A DNA stretch of 41,045 nucleotides from Roseateles sp. (GTDB taxonomy: Bacteria > Pseudomonadota > Gammaproteobacteria > Burkholderiales > Burkholderiaceae_C), in the NCBI GenBank assembly GCA_018780415.1, contig JADMJQ010000151.1, positions 8,743 through 49,787 of the forward strand, written 5' to 3'. Below the pieces are notes generated by a model, which ran no database searches, had not been told where the DNA came from, and worked only from the letters and a program-made list of their open reading frames with translations. The position numbers and the translations under genes were made by a program. Position 1 is the stretch's first letter, and the number at the start of each line of letters is the position of its first letter. Below are positions 22,959-34,360 of this stretch, piece after piece.

Positions 22959-25292
22959 TCAGGCCAGCTGCAAGCGCTTCACCACCGCCAGCTTAGGCGC
23001 AGGCGGCAAGACCTGCTGCACAACGACAAAGTCCTCCGCCGGCATCGGGCGGCCGTAATACCAGCCCTGCGCCCAGTCGCAGCCCTCGCGCTGCAGCCAG
23101 GCGGCTTGCTCGGCCGTCTCCACGCCCTCGGCCAGCACATCCAGATGCAGGCTGCGCGCCAGCACGATGACGGTGCGAGCGATCGCCGCGACGTTGGCGT
23201 CCTGGCCCAGCTCGGAGACGAAGCTGCGGTCGATCTTCAGCGTGTTGACCGGCATGCGGCGCAGATAGGACAGCGAGGAATAGCCGGTGCCGAAATCATC
23301 GATCGCCACCCGCACACCGCGCGAACGCAGCGCACCCAGCAACTCGATCGCGCCCTCGGCGTCTTCCAAGAGCAGGCTCTCGGTCACTTCAAGCTCCAAG
23401 GCATGGGCGGGGCAGCCGGTCTCGGCCAGGATGAAGTCGACGGTCTGAATGAAGTCGGGCTGGCGCAATTGGCGCGCCGACACATTCACCGCCACCTGCT
23501 GCGGTTTGGACGGCACGCCCTGCCAGCGTGCGGCCTGGGCGCAGGCGGTCTCCAGCACCCAGCGGCCGATCGGGATGATCAGGCCGGTTTCTTCGGCCAA
23601 GGGGATGAACTCGACCGGCGAGATCGGCCCGCGCGTCGGGTGGCGCCAGCGCAGCAGCGCCTCGGCGCCGATCAAGGCGCCATCCGACAGCCGCACCTGC
23701 GGTTGATATTCAAGCCTGAACTGCGCCGCTTCGTTGGCATGGCGCAACGCATGGGTCAGCTCAAAGCGCTGCTTGACGGCCTGGGTCAGCTCCGGCCGGT
23801 AGGCCTGCACGCTATTGCGCGCATGGACCTTGGCCCGCACCATCGCCGCCTCGGAATTGCGCAGCAACTCGTCCACCGTCACGCCATCGGTCGGGTACAA
23901 GGCCAAGCCTATGCTGGCGCCCAGATTGAAACGCTTGGTGATGTCGGTCTGGCCATCAAAAATCGGCTCGCGCATCGCATCGATCAGGCGCTCGCCCAAG
24001 CGCATCGCGGTTTCTTCATCGACCAGGCCCGACAGCACGATGACGAACTCATCCGCGCCGACCCGGGCGACCGAATCACTGGCCCGCACCACATTGGCAA
24101 AGCGCGCTGCCGCTTCTTTCAGCACCGCATCGCCCGCCGCATGGCCGGCAATGTCATTGACCTCGCGGAAGCCGTCCAGGTCGACATAGAGCACCGCCAC
24201 GCGGGTCTGGTCACGCTGGGCCAGGCCCACCTGGCGCTCGATGCGGTCACGCAAGAGGGCCAGATTGGGCAGGCCGGTCAGGCGGTCATGCAGTTTTTGA
24301 TGCAGCAGCTCGGCCTCGGTCTCCTTGATGCGCGAGATGTCGGTCAGCACCGCCAAGTAATGCGGCTCGCCGCCCTGCTCGGCCGCCGGCACGCTGACCA
24401 TGGTGACCCACAGCGGCACACAGCTACCGTCTTTGTGGCGGTCAACCAGCTCGCCGCTCCATTTGCCCTTGGCGCCAACGTCGGCCCAGAGTTCCTTCAA
24501 GACCTCGGCGCCTTGCTCGCCCAGTTGCAGGCAATGGGGCATGGTGCCCAGCAGCTCATCGCATTGGTAGCCGGTGATGGCGCTGAGCGCCGGGTTGACG
24601 TCGCGGATCAACAAGTCGGCGTCCATCATCATGATGCCTTCGCCGCAATGCTCGAACACGGTGATCGCCCGGTGCAGCTTGGTGGTGGCCTCGCGCAGCG
24701 CGGTGACGTCGCGGGCCACGCCGATCTGGCCCAGGCTCACACCCTCGTCAAAAACCTGTGCCTGCACCACATCCAGGCAGGCACGCTCGCCGCCGGGCTG
24801 CGACACCCAGGCCAGCGTATGCTGGGCCGATCCGTCGCCGGGGCCGGCCAAGGCGGCGCTCCATTCCGGGCGCCGCTCAATCTGCTCATCGCGTTTACCC
24901 AGCACCTCGGCCTCAAGCAGGCCGGTGCAACGCTCAAAAGCCGGGTTGCAGCCCTCATAGGCGCCGTTGGCGTCCTTGAAGTAGACCGGGTCGGGGATCG
25001 CATTCAACAAGGCACTGAGCTTGCTGCGTTCGCGCCGCACCCGCTGCAATTCGCTGCGTCGCTGGCGCAAGCGCAAGCGCTGCGAATGCACCAGGGCCAA
25101 GACCAGGCCCATGGCCACGGCCCCCAGCAGGCTGAAGGCGATCAGCCAGAACATCGGGTCGTGCCAATCAAGCGCCCAGCCGCCGTCCGAGGCGGCGGCC
25201 CAGGCGGGCAGGCTGGCGCTCAGCGCTCCCGACGCGATCAACGCGACGAATGCAGCCCTCCTCCCCAACAGGCGTTTGAAAAAAATGCTCAT
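22959..25292 (-). CDS. PAS-GGDEF-EAL cyclic di-GMP protein, probable phosphodiesterase
   Basis: A 777-residue membrane protein. It has an N-terminal signal-like segment (FVALIASGALSASLPAWAA) and a second helix (FWLIAFSLLGAVAMGLVLALV). Two PAS modules follow (LLNAIPDPVYFKDANG about residue 95, and FEHCGEGIMMMDADLLIRDV about 210), then GGDEF (DRLTGLPNLALLRD) and EAL. The GGDEF signature is GADEF, not GGDEF/GGEEF, so cyclase activity is doubtful, and the domain may instead bind GTP to activate its partner. The EAL domain is complete: GAEALLRW, AVNVSARQ, EVTESLL, IDDFGTGYSSL, LKIDRSFV, AEGVETAEQ. It therefore probably hydrolyses cyclic di-GMP. It is 38 bp upstream of ppk2 on the same strand. The signal is unknown. 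Confidence 0.93.
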   Translation of the reverse strand: MSIFFKRLLGRRAAFVALIASGALSASLPAWAAASDGGWALDWHDPMFWLIAFSLLGAVAMGLVLALVHSQRLRLRQRRSELQRVRRERSKLSALLNAIPDPVYFKDANGAYEGCNPAFERCTGLLEAEVLGKRDEQIERRPEWSAALAGPGDGSAQHTLAWVSQPGGERACLDVVQAQVFDEGVSLGQIGVARDVTALREATTKLHRAITVFEHCGEGIMMMDADLLIRDVNPALSAITGYQCDELLGTMPHCLQLGEQGAEVLKELWADVGAKGKWSGELVDRHKDGSCVPLWVTMVSVPAAEQGGEPHYLAVLTDISRIKETEAELLHQKLHDRLTGLPNLALLRDRIERQVGLAQRDQTRVAVLYVDLDGFREVNDIAGHAAGDAVLKEAAARFANVVRASDSVARVGADEFVIVLSGLVDEETAMRLGERLIDAMREPIFDGQTDITKRFNLGASIGLALYPTDGVTVDELLRNSEAAMVRAKVHARNSVQAYRPELTQAVKQRFELTHALRHANEAAQFRLEYQPQVRLSDGALIGAEALLRWRHPTRGPISPVEFIPLAEETGLIIPIGRWVLETACAQAARWQGVPSKPQQVAVNVSARQLRQPDFIQTVDFILAETGCPAHALELEVTESLLLEDAEGAIELLGALRSRGVRVAIDDFGTGYSSLSYLRRMPVNTLKIDRSFVSELGQDANVAAIARTVIVLARSLHLDVLAEGVETAEQAAWLQREGCDWAQGWYYGRPMPAEDFVVVQQVLPPAPKLAVVKRLQLA

Positions 25293-25467
25293 CAGCTACC
25301 AAAAGTTTCAATTGCTTAAGGCTGGACTGCTTCGGCCTCTTGGGCCGAACAGTTGCACCTTGCATTTATAGATTTTCAAGTTCACCTCGGCGGCAATCGC
25401 CAGCCCAGGTGTCCCCTCGTTCTCGTCGTTTCGGTAGTGTCGGGGCTGGCTTGAGCCCGTCTAGGGT

Positions 25468-27579
<2,112 letters not shown>

Positions 27580-27740
27580 CTAGCAGTCGGGGGGCAAAGC
27601 GCAGGGCAGGTTTGCCCGCTATTGGGGAGCTCGCCCTAGGGCGTGCAGCAACAAGACTTCACCTGCCCGACACAAGGCCACATGCAGCAGCAACACGGCT
27701 CACGCCCAATCGCTCGGCACCTTTCCTTGGAGTTCCAGCG

Positions 27741-29036
27741 ATGCGATTTGAATTTTCTACCCCTAAAAACTGGGGTCTGCTGACCCTGCTCGGCACCGGC
27801 CTGATTCTGAGCGCCTGCGGCGGCGGTGGCTCCAGCGACAGCAATGCCAATATCCGCCTGCTCAACGCCACAAGGGGCTACGCCAGCCTGGCGCTGACCG
27901 TCAACGACAAGAGCATCAACAGCAATGTGGCCTATGCCAGCGTCGGCGCCTATGCCGGGGTCGACACCGGCACCACCACCAGCCTGGTGCAAACCACCGG
28001 CATCGGCACCACGGTGGCCAGCCTGGCGCCTTCGCTGAGCAATGGCGGAAACTACACGATGATTGCCTATGGTTGGGCGGGCGCCGTCTACACCAGCATG
28101 CTGCAAGAGGACCAGGAAGCCGCCGCCAGCGGCAAGAGCAAGTTCCTGGTGATGAATCTGGCACCCGACGCCGGCCCGCTGGACGTCTATTTGTCCGTGG
28201 TCGGTGACAGCCTGGACAACGAGGCCGCCGTGGCCAGCAATATCGCCGGCGGCTACAGCAGCGCCTTCAACACCATCAACAGCGGCAGCTACCGCGTGCG
28301 CATCACCAGCGCCAGCAAAAAGACCGAGCTGCGCCTGGACATTCCCAGCATCACGCTGGCCTCGACCGGTGTCGCCACGCTGATCATCACCGCCAACGAA
28401 GGCGGCATGCTGGTCAACGGTATCCTGGTGACGCAAAAAGGCGAGGCCAGCAACTTCCCCAGCGGCGAAGCGCGCGCCCGCGTGATCAGCTCCTTCGGTG
28501 ACGGCGCGCGGGTCAGCGCCTTGCTCAACGGCGCCAGCATGATGAGCAGCACGGTGGCGCCGGCGATTGGCGAATACCAGAGCACGGCGGCCGGTGCCAC
28601 CAGCTTGAGCATGAGCATCAACGGCAACCCCATGAGCCTGGCCGCACCGACGCTGAAGGCCGGCGGCGACTACACCCTGCTGCTCTGGGGCGACAGCGCC
28701 GCGCCGCAGCTGACCGTGTTGAACGACGACAACCGCCTGGCCGCCACCAGCGGCGCGGTCAAGATGCGCATGGTCAATGCGGTGCACAACCTGAACGCCG
28801 GCCTGACGCTGTCGCTGGACTACAGCGCCGTCGCCAGCAATGTGCTGCCCGGCGCCGCGTCGACGCCGACGCTGTTGAGCTCCAGCGCCAGCTCGCTGCT
28901 GAGCGTCAGCTCCAGCGCCAGCAACACGGCGGCCTACTCGATCACCGAGCTGCCCCTGGTGGCGAACGGTGTCTACAGCGTCTTCATGCTGGGCAATGCC
29001 GACAAGATGGTGGGCGCGCTGCGCCGCGAACGCTAA
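27741..29036 (+). CDS. DUF4397-like surface lipoprotein
   Basis: A 431-residue lipoprotein. The lipobox is LGTGLILSACGGGG, followed by a Ser/Asp linker. The mature part contains about three related all-beta repeats of the DUF4397 kind (NIRLLNATRGYASLALTVND, then VMNLAPDAGPLDVYLSVVGD, then MVNAVHNLNAGLTLSLDYSA), each opening with a hydrophobic strand plus NA/LAPD and a short LDVYL-type strand. The C-terminal third is rich in Ser/Ala, with an exact 15-bp tandem-like repeat at 28878-28892 and 28908-28922. GGAG (27729-27732) is 8 nt before the ATG. It probably sits at the outer membrane or periplasm; function unknown. Upstream 27541-27740 holds only its promoter region. Confidence 0.82.
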   Translation: MRFEFSTPKNWGLLTLLGTGLILSACGGGGSSDSNANIRLLNATRGYASLALTVNDKSINSNVAYASVGAYAGVDTGTTTSLVQTTGIGTTVASLAPSLSNGGNYTMIAYGWAGAVYTSMLQEDQEAAASGKSKFLVMNLAPDAGPLDVYLSVVGDSLDNEAAVASNIAGGYSSAFNTINSGSYRVRITSASKKTELRLDIPSITLASTGVATLIITANEGGMLVNGILVTQKGEASNFPSGEARARVISSFGDGARVSALLNGASMMSSTVAPAIGEYQSTAAGATSLSMSINGNPMSLAAPTLKAGGDYTLLLWGDSAAPQLTVLNDDNRLAATSGAVKMRMVNAVHNLNAGLTLSLDYSAVASNVLPGAASTPTLLSSSASSLLSVSSSASNTAAYSITELPLVANGVYSVFMLGNADKMVGALRRER

Positions 29037-29072
29037 TGTGAGAGCGAGGCAGGGTTCAGGCAAGATGCCGCC

Positions 29073-30083
29073 ATGCCGACCCTGCCTGAGAACCCCCAAC
29101 CCGCTTCCCGCCACAGCCTTTTCGTCGGCCTGGCCGTGGTGATCGCCTGGGGCCTGAACTTCCCGCTGCAAAAAGCCCTGCTGACTGCCATGCAGCCGGA
29201 GGGCTTTTTGCTGCTGCGCTTTGCGCTGATGCCGCTGCTGGTGGCGGGCCTGCTGTTATGGCGTTATGGCCTGCGCTGGCCGCGCGTTTCGAACCGCGAC
29301 GCCTGGGCGCTGGCGCGATTGGGTCTGCTCGGCCAAGGCCTGCATCTGGGCTTGAGCAGCTACGGCATCCATTTCTCAACGCCGTTCTCCAGCTCGGTGC
29401 TGCTGGCCTGCGGACCGGTGTTCACTTTGCTGATCCTGCGCGCCTATGGACTGGAAACGCTGCAGCGCGCCCAGTTGGCCGGCATCGCGGTGGCGGCGGC
29501 CGGCGCGCTGCTGTTCATGTCCGACAAGCTGCTGGCGGCCGACTGGCGTGCAGGCGGCGGCGACGCCGTGCTGCTGCTGGCCGCCGCCATGTTCAGCTAC
29601 TACACGGTCGCCGCCAAACCGCTGATTGAGCGCCATGGTGCCGTCCTGGTGATGTGTTATGCCAGTCTGGCCGCCACGCTGCCGGTGCTGATCTATGCCG
29701 CGCCGCTGGCGACACGGGTAGCCTGGGCGGCGGTGCCGCCGCTGCTCTGGCTGGGCGCGCTCTGGGCGGTCGTCGGCATTGGCTTCGTCACCTGGCTGGC
29801 CTGGGGTTGGGTCAATGCCCAGCGCGGTGTGGCGCGCACGGCGCCCTTGATCTACCTGATGCCGCCGGTGGCCGGCCTGGCCGCCTGGGCCAGCACCGGC
29901 GAGCAGTTCAGCCTCGCCAAGGTCTTGGGCGCAGCGATCACGCTGGGCGGCGTGGCCTTGGCGCAGTTTGCGCCGCAGCGGCGGGCCCGGCAACCGCTAC
30001 CATCGCGGCCAGACACGCTTGTTCGTCCACGCCTCACCGAATCGCCACAGCAACAGCCCCACCATGACACTCCAAACCATTGA
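29073..30083 (+). CDS. EamA/DMT-family transporter
   Basis: A 336-residue inner-membrane exporter of the drug/metabolite superfamily, with ten hydrophobic helices in two repeated EamA halves. The first half begins LFVGLAVVIAWGLNFPLQKALL and contains FLLLRFALMPLLV. The second begins GDAVLLLAAAMFSYYTVAAKPLIE and ends IYLMPPVAGLAAWASTGEQFS, a standard EamA closing signature. Substrate cannot be read from sequence; relatives export amino acids or other small metabolites. A polar C-terminal tail (RPDTLVRPRLTESPQQQPHH) overlaps the start of the downstream carboxylesterase gene by 20 bp, suggesting one transcript. Confidence 0.9.
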   Translation: MPTLPENPQPASRHSLFVGLAVVIAWGLNFPLQKALLTAMQPEGFLLLRFALMPLLVAGLLLWRYGLRWPRVSNRDAWALARLGLLGQGLHLGLSSYGIHFSTPFSSSVLLACGPVFTLLILRAYGLETLQRAQLAGIAVAAAGALLFMSDKLLAADWRAGGGDAVLLLAAAMFSYYTVAAKPLIERHGAVLVMCYASLAATLPVLIYAAPLATRVAWAAVPPLLWLGALWAVVGIGFVTWLAWGWVNAQRGVARTAPLIYLMPPVAGLAAWASTGEQFSLAKVLGAAITLGGVALAQFAPQRRARQPLPSRPDTLVRPRLTESPQQQPHHDTPNH

Positions 30084-30726
30084 AATCTGCCCGGCCCAAG
30101 ACGCCACCGCCAGCCTGATCGTCTTGCACGGCCTGGGCGCCGACGGCGCCGACTTCATACAGATGTGCGATGCACTGGACCTCGGCGATGTCGGCGCCGT
30201 ACGCTTTGTGTTGCCACGCGCCGCCGAGCGGCCGATCACGCTCAACAACGGCTACCGCATGCGCGCCTGGTACGACCTGTACGGCATGGAGCTGCAGCGC
30301 CGCGAAGACGAGGTCGGCCTGCGCGACTCGATTCGCGAGGTCCATGCGCTGATCGACCGCGAACGCGCACGCGGCGTGCCGGCTCATCGCATCGTCTTGG
30401 CCGGCTTTTCGCAGGGTTGCGCGATGACGCTGCTGGCCGGTCTGCGCTACCCGGAGCGCCTGGGCGGCCTGGTCGCCCTGTCCGGCTATTTGCCGCTGGC
30501 CGCCAGCACGGCGGCGGAACGCCATGACGCCAATGCCTTGGTGCCCATCTTCATGGCCCATGGCCGCAAGGACGCGATGGTGACGATGGAGCGCGGCATC
30601 GCCGCCCGTGATGCGCTGGCAGCACTGGGCTACAGCATCAGCTGGCATGACTACCCGATGGAGCATTCGATGTGCATGGAAGAAGTCACCGAGCTGAACC
30701 GCTGGCTGCTCAAGGTCTGGCAATAG
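30064..30726 (+). CDS. Carboxylesterase/phospholipase family alpha/beta hydrolase
   Basis: A 220-residue cytoplasmic esterase of the bacterial carboxylesterase/acyl-protein-thioesterase-like family. The oxyanion strand is LIVLHGLGADGADF. The nucleophile elbow is GFSQGCAM (Ser116), the acid lies in HGRKDAMV, and the base in YPMEHSMCMEE. It should cleave short acyl esters, and related enzymes also hydrolyse lysophospholipids. The start is ATG 30064, inside the 3' end of the EamA transporter gene, with a weak ribosome-binding site, consistent with coupling. The longer frame upstream only shadows the transporter. Confidence 0.93.
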   Translation: MTLQTIEICPAQDATASLIVLHGLGADGADFIQMCDALDLGDVGAVRFVLPRAAERPITLNNGYRMRAWYDLYGMELQRREDEVGLRDSIREVHALIDRERARGVPAHRIVLAGFSQGCAMTLLAGLRYPERLGGLVALSGYLPLAASTAAERHDANALVPIFMAHGRKDAMVTMERGIAARDALAALGYSISWHDYPMEHSMCMEEVTELNRWLLKVWQ

Positions 30727-30738
30727 TAGGCCGCCGCC

Positions 30739-31206
30739 ATGAGAACAACTACTTCGCGGCGCGGCCCGCTGTTGGGCTTGCTGCTCGCCTTGGTCTTGCC
30801 CGGCTGCGCCACGCTGAGCGCAGGGGACGCCTTGAAGGTCACGGTTGCCGGCGTCGAGCCGCTGGCCGGCGAAGGCCTGGAGCTGCGTTTCCTGGTCAGG
30901 CTGCGGGTGCAGAACCCGAACGACAGGGCGGTCGAGTTTGACGGTGTGGCGCTGGACCTGGCGCTGACCGGCAAGGCGCTGGCCAGCGGCGTCAGCGACC
31001 AAAAAGGCGTGGTGCCGCGTTTCGGCGAGATCCTGCTCGATGTGCCGCTGACGCTGTCCGCCTTTGCGGCGGTGCGCCAGGCCATCGCCTTGAGCGGCGC
31101 CGCCGACAAGGGCGAGATGCCCTATGTGGTGAGCGGCAAGCTGGCCGGCGGCTTGTTCGGCAGCGTGCGGTTTTCGAGCAGCGGGATGCTGACGCTGCCG
31201 AGGTGA
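30739..31206 (+). CDS. LEA14/WHy-domain lipoprotein
   Basis: A 155-residue lipoprotein with signal LLGLLLALVLPGC and a lipobox cysteine (PGCATLS). The mature part is a single LEA type-2 (WHy) domain: LKVTVAGVEPLAGEGLELRF, then VRLRVQNPNDRAVEFDGVALDL, the core NPN motif of the family. In bacteria such proteins are envelope proteins of uncertain role, sometimes linked to stress tolerance. It starts 12 bp after the esterase stop and probably belongs to the same transcript. Confidence 0.88.
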   Translation: MRTTTSRRGPLLGLLLALVLPGCATLSAGDALKVTVAGVEPLAGEGLELRFLVRLRVQNPNDRAVEFDGVALDLALTGKALASGVSDQKGVVPRFGEILLDVPLTLSAFAAVRQAIALSGAADKGEMPYVVSGKLAGGLFGSVRFSSSGMLTLPR

Positions 31207-31250
31207 AAGTACGGGGCGATGACACTCACCGCCAAGATGGAGATCACGCT

Positions 31251-31784
31251 ATGTTGAAGCTAGTTCTTTGCCTTGCCATGCTGGCGGTCAGCGCGCCCGC
31301 ACGCAGCGAACCCACGCAAGTGATTGTGGTCAGGCATGCCGAGCGCGCGGCGGAGCCGAAGGACGATCCGGCCTTGTCCGACGACGGACAGCAACGCGCA
31401 GCCCTGCTGGCGCAAACGCTCGCCGCTGCCCATGTGCAGACCATCATCACCACGCAATACCGCAGAACGCAGGAGACGGCGGCCCCGCTGGCGAAGAGCC
31501 TGGGGCTGCAACCGGTCGTGATGCCTGTCGGGCGGGGTGGGCAAGACGCGCACATTGCCGAGCTGCTCGCCGAGATCCGCAAGCTCGCCGGCGTCGTCTT
31601 GGTCGTCGGCCACAGCAATACCGTGGCCGCCATCGTGGCCGGCCTGTCCAGCAGCAAACCCGAACCGCTTTGCGAAACCAGCTTCGCCAACCTCTTCATC
31701 GCCAGCCCCGCGAGGCCACTGGAACCGGCCTTGCAACTCAAGTACGGCAAGGCTGACGCGGCGCCTGCGGCGGGCTGCCAGTAA
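31251..31784 (+). CDS. Secreted histidine phosphatase (phosphoglycerate-mutase-like)
   Basis: A 177-residue protein with a signal peptide (MLKLVLCLAMLAVSAPARS). The histidine phosphatase core is present: VIVVRHAER with catalytic His29, ITTQYRRTQETAAPL for the second Arg region, and VVGHSNTVAAIVAG with the second catalytic His. Unlike cytoplasmic family members, it is exported, so it is more likely a periplasmic phosphomonoesterase than a glycolytic mutase. Start ATG 31251 has GGAG 8 nt upstream and gives the signal peptide; an earlier ATG at 31203 does not. It follows the LEA-like lipoprotein by 44 bp. Confidence 0.9.
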   Translation: MLKLVLCLAMLAVSAPARSEPTQVIVVRHAERAAEPKDDPALSDDGQQRAALLAQTLAAAHVQTIITTQYRRTQETAAPLAKSLGLQPVVMPVGRGGQDAHIAELLAEIRKLAGVVLVVGHSNTVAAIVAGLSSSKPEPLCETSFANLFIASPARPLEPALQLKYGKADAAPAAGCQ

Positions 31785-31872
31785 TTTTCGGGGTCAATGC
31801 CAATGAAGGCGAGGCCTAGCATCAAGCACCGAGAACAGGGTCCTCCGCAGGCGCGGTACGTACCTCAGACCT

Positions 31873-32508
31873 ATGCAAGATGACAACGCGGTGTCGGTGG
31901 CGACATTCGATAAATATGCGGTGAACTACGCCGAAAAGTACTTCGCGCTGCGCGACTACGACGCCTACTACGCGCTGGTGGCCGCCACGCTTCCGGCAGG
32001 CCCTTGCAAGTTCCTGGATCTGGCCTGTGGCCCAGGGAATGCCGCCGCCTATATTCGCGAGCACCGCCCACAGACGGAGATACTTTGTGTAGACGCTTCG
32101 CTCCAGATGCTTGCGGAGGTCAAGCGACGCCTTGACCCTGTTGAGCTGCTGGCCGCCGATTGCCGCGACCTGGGCGCCATTCAAGTTCGCTTCGATGCCG
32201 CGGCATTCTGCTTTGGCTTGAGTTACTTCGACGATGCCGATGCGGCCAAGGTCTTGAGCCAGCTGCACCAGGTGCTGCTGCCAGGCTCGTCGATGTTGCT
32301 GGCAACGGTAGCGGGTGACCCAGGGCTGAGCGGGGCGCAGGTCAATGCTGCGGGCGACAAGGTCTTCAACTTCTATCGCCAGCAAGCAGAAATAGAACAG
32401 ATGCTTGCCAACGCTGGCTTCCAAGTCACGCAAGCCGCGACGCTGCATAGCCCTGCCACCGCGAGCGTGCGGTCAAACGATGTGCTGGTGTTGTGCGAGC
32501 GCCAATGA
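31873..32508 (+). CDS. Class I SAM-dependent methyltransferase
   Basis: A 211-residue methyltransferase with the Rossmann SAM site: motif I FLDLACGPGNAAAYI, acidic motif II end ILCVDASLQML, and motif IV-like AAFCFGLSYFDD. The FDKYAVNYAEKYF N-terminus resembles small-molecule methyltransferases of the UbiE/SmtA type. Substrate unknown. A 10-bp palindrome GGTACGTACC (31855-31864) lies 8 bp before the ATG and might be a control site. It converges on the sensor diguanylate cyclase gene downstream. Confidence 0.88.
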   Translation: MQDDNAVSVATFDKYAVNYAEKYFALRDYDAYYALVAATLPAGPCKFLDLACGPGNAAAYIREHRPQTEILCVDASLQMLAEVKRRLDPVELLAADCRDLGAIQVRFDAAAFCFGLSYFDDADAAKVLSQLHQVLLPGSSMLLATVAGDPGLSGAQVNAAGDKVFNFYRQQAEIEQMLANAGFQVTQAATLHSPATASVRSNDVLVLCERQ

Positions 32509-32566
32509 TCGCGCCACCGCCGCGGGCCATCACAGCGCGAGCCTTGAGCCGCCCGCCAGCCTTACC

Positions 32567-34330
32567 TCACTCCGGCATCGCCACGCTCGGTGTCGGCGTG
32601 GAATAGAAGCGCACCCCGCCCTGACCGACCGCCTTGGCCTCGTACATGGCCTTGTCGGCCTTGACCATGATTTCGGTGCGGGTCTGGCCGTCTTGCGGGT
32701 AGCGACCTATGCCGATGCTGGCACCCAGCGCCAGCTCCTGGCCCTGGTAGGAAATCGGCGCGGTCAGGCCGTTCAAGAGCTTGTCGGCAATCGCCAGCAC
32801 ATGGTCCATGCTGGTCTGCGCATCCAGCAACACCACAAATTCATCGCCGCCCAGCCGCGCCACGGTGTCGACCTCACGCATCATGCCCAACAGCCGTTCG
32901 GCGACGATTCTCAACACCGCATCGCCGGCGTCGTGGCCGTAGCGGTCGTTCAGCGCCTTGAACCTATCCAGGTCGATGAACAAAACGCAGACCCCGCCGC
33001 CATGCCGGCGTGCATAAGCGATGGCGCTGTCCAGCCGCTCTTCCAGCAAACGCCGATTCGGCAGGCCGGTCAACATATCGTGTTGGGCCAGGTGCTCCAA
33101 CGCCTCTTGCTTGCGCCGCAGGTCGGCCAGTTGCTCGGTGATCTGGCCTTGCATCTGCGCGAAGTTGCGCGCCAGGCTGCCGATTTCGTCCTTGCGCCCC
33201 AGCGGCAAGGGCCCCGGCGGCAGGCCCTCGGCAAAACGCTGCGCCGCCACGCTGACGGCATTGATGGGCCGCGTGATCGCGCGCGCCAAGCCGGCCGCCA
33301 GGCCCAGGCAGAGCAGGCACAGCAGCGACACGATCTGCAGCAAGTCCTGCGCCAAGGGCTGGCTGCGCGCCAGAATTTCGGCGAGCGGCTGAGCCAGACC
33401 CAGCACCATACGGCTTTCATTGGAATGCACCTTGATGGGCTGGCCAATGAAGGCCACCACCATGGGCGCATGGGCGTAGTCGTTCTCGCTCGCCTCAAAC
33501 ACGGCCGCGTCCAGCTTGCCGCTGACCACATCGGCGGCCTGCGCAATCTCGTCCTGGATCAAGGCACGGCGGCCGCGGTCAAAGCCGAAGGTCTTGGCAG
33601 CATCCGGGTGAATCAAGATATCACCCTCGCCATTGGCCAAGAACAGCTGAAAGCCACTCGGCAGATCGGTCTGCAACAGGGCAAACATGCCGTTCAGGTC
33701 GACGTTGACGACGACCAGTCCGGCAGCCATTTCAACGCCTTCCGCACGCACCGGCATCGCCAGCTGCAAGGTGGGCTGCTCCTGGCCGGCATTGGCGCCA
33801 CGCTCATGGTTGATGCTGATGCGCGACAAATAGGTTTCACCGGCGGCCAGCTTCAGCGTGTCGACCACATAGTCAAAATGCGCCTTCTCCTGCAACTCGT
33901 CGCCGCTGACCCTGATCAAGCCCGCCAACTGCTTGTCGACCCGTACCCGCTCCATCCCAAAGTCGGCGGCCGAAATCAGGCGCAGCTGGAAATACGCCGG
34001 GTTGGCCTGCATGAACTGGGCAAACAGGGTGGCCATTTGATCGGCTGCCGCCGCCAGTTCAGGGCCCTTATCGCGCTGCTTGCCATCCACCGCCAAGGCC
34101 TGCAGCGCGGCCGGATGGGTGGCCAGCACCTGTAAATTGCGGGTGATTTCCTCGCGGTTGAGCTTGATGCGGCGTGCCAGCACCCGGGTCGAGGTCAGTA
34201 ATTCCTGGCGGGCCGATTTGAGCAAGATCTCGCGGCTGGCCTGATAGGCATAAAAACCACTCAAACCGGCCGCCACCACGCCCACCAGTGCCAACAAGAC
34301 ACCCAGCTTGAAGGCAATGCCGTACTTCAT
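32567..34330 (-). CDS. Membrane sensor diguanylate cyclase (dCache-HAMP-GGDEF)
   Basis: A 587-residue protein. The first helix (FKLGVLLALVGVVAAGLSGFYAY, residues about 7-29) is followed by a periplasmic sensor of roughly 250 residues with a Cache-like core (ISINHERGANAG, LQLAMPV, GLVVVNVDLNGMF). A second helix (IVSLLCLLCLGLAAGLARAI), a HAMP segment (ITRPINAVSVAAQRF) and a GGDEF domain follow (HDMLTGLPNRRLLEERL, RLGGDEFVVLLD, intact). It should make cyclic di-GMP in response to an external ligand. Start ATG 34330 gives the short cytoplasmic N-terminus expected; the longer frame upstream runs through a palindrome array and is not coding. Confidence 0.92.
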   Translation of the reverse strand: MKYGIAFKLGVLLALVGVVAAGLSGFYAYQASREILLKSARQELLTSTRVLARRIKLNREEITRNLQVLATHPAALQALAVDGKQRDKGPELAAAADQMATLFAQFMQANPAYFQLRLISAADFGMERVRVDKQLAGLIRVSGDELQEKAHFDYVVDTLKLAAGETYLSRISINHERGANAGQEQPTLQLAMPVRAEGVEMAAGLVVVNVDLNGMFALLQTDLPSGFQLFLANGEGDILIHPDAAKTFGFDRGRRALIQDEIAQAADVVSGKLDAAVFEASENDYAHAPMVVAFIGQPIKVHSNESRMVLGLAQPLAEILARSQPLAQDLLQIVSLLCLLCLGLAAGLARAITRPINAVSVAAQRFAEGLPPGPLPLGRKDEIGSLARNFAQMQGQITEQLADLRRKQEALEHLAQHDMLTGLPNRRLLEERLDSAIAYARRHGGGVCVLFIDLDRFKALNDRYGHDAGDAVLRIVAERLLGMMREVDTVARLGGDEFVVLLDAQTSMDHVLAIADKLLNGLTAPISYQGQELALGASIGIGRYPQDGQTRTEIMVKADKAMYEAKAVGQGGVRFYSTPTPSVAMPE

Positions 34331-34360
34331 GAGCGCCCCCAGACCTGTCGCTTCGCGCCA

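Noticed and set aside
23106-25319. Long plus-strand open frame opposite the GGDEF-EAL gene
   Set aside because: Composition is His/Gln/Gly-rich with no domain; the minus-strand protein has every EAL motif.
25440-25467. GGGCT/AGCCC hairpin after fadH as a terminator
   Set aside because: Only a 5-bp stem with no T-run on the relevant strand.
28878-28922. 15-bp repeat in the DUF4397-like gene as a mobile or phase-variation repeat
   Set aside because: Two copies 30 bp apart encoding SSSAS; explained by Ser/Ala-rich coding sequence, not a slippage tract.
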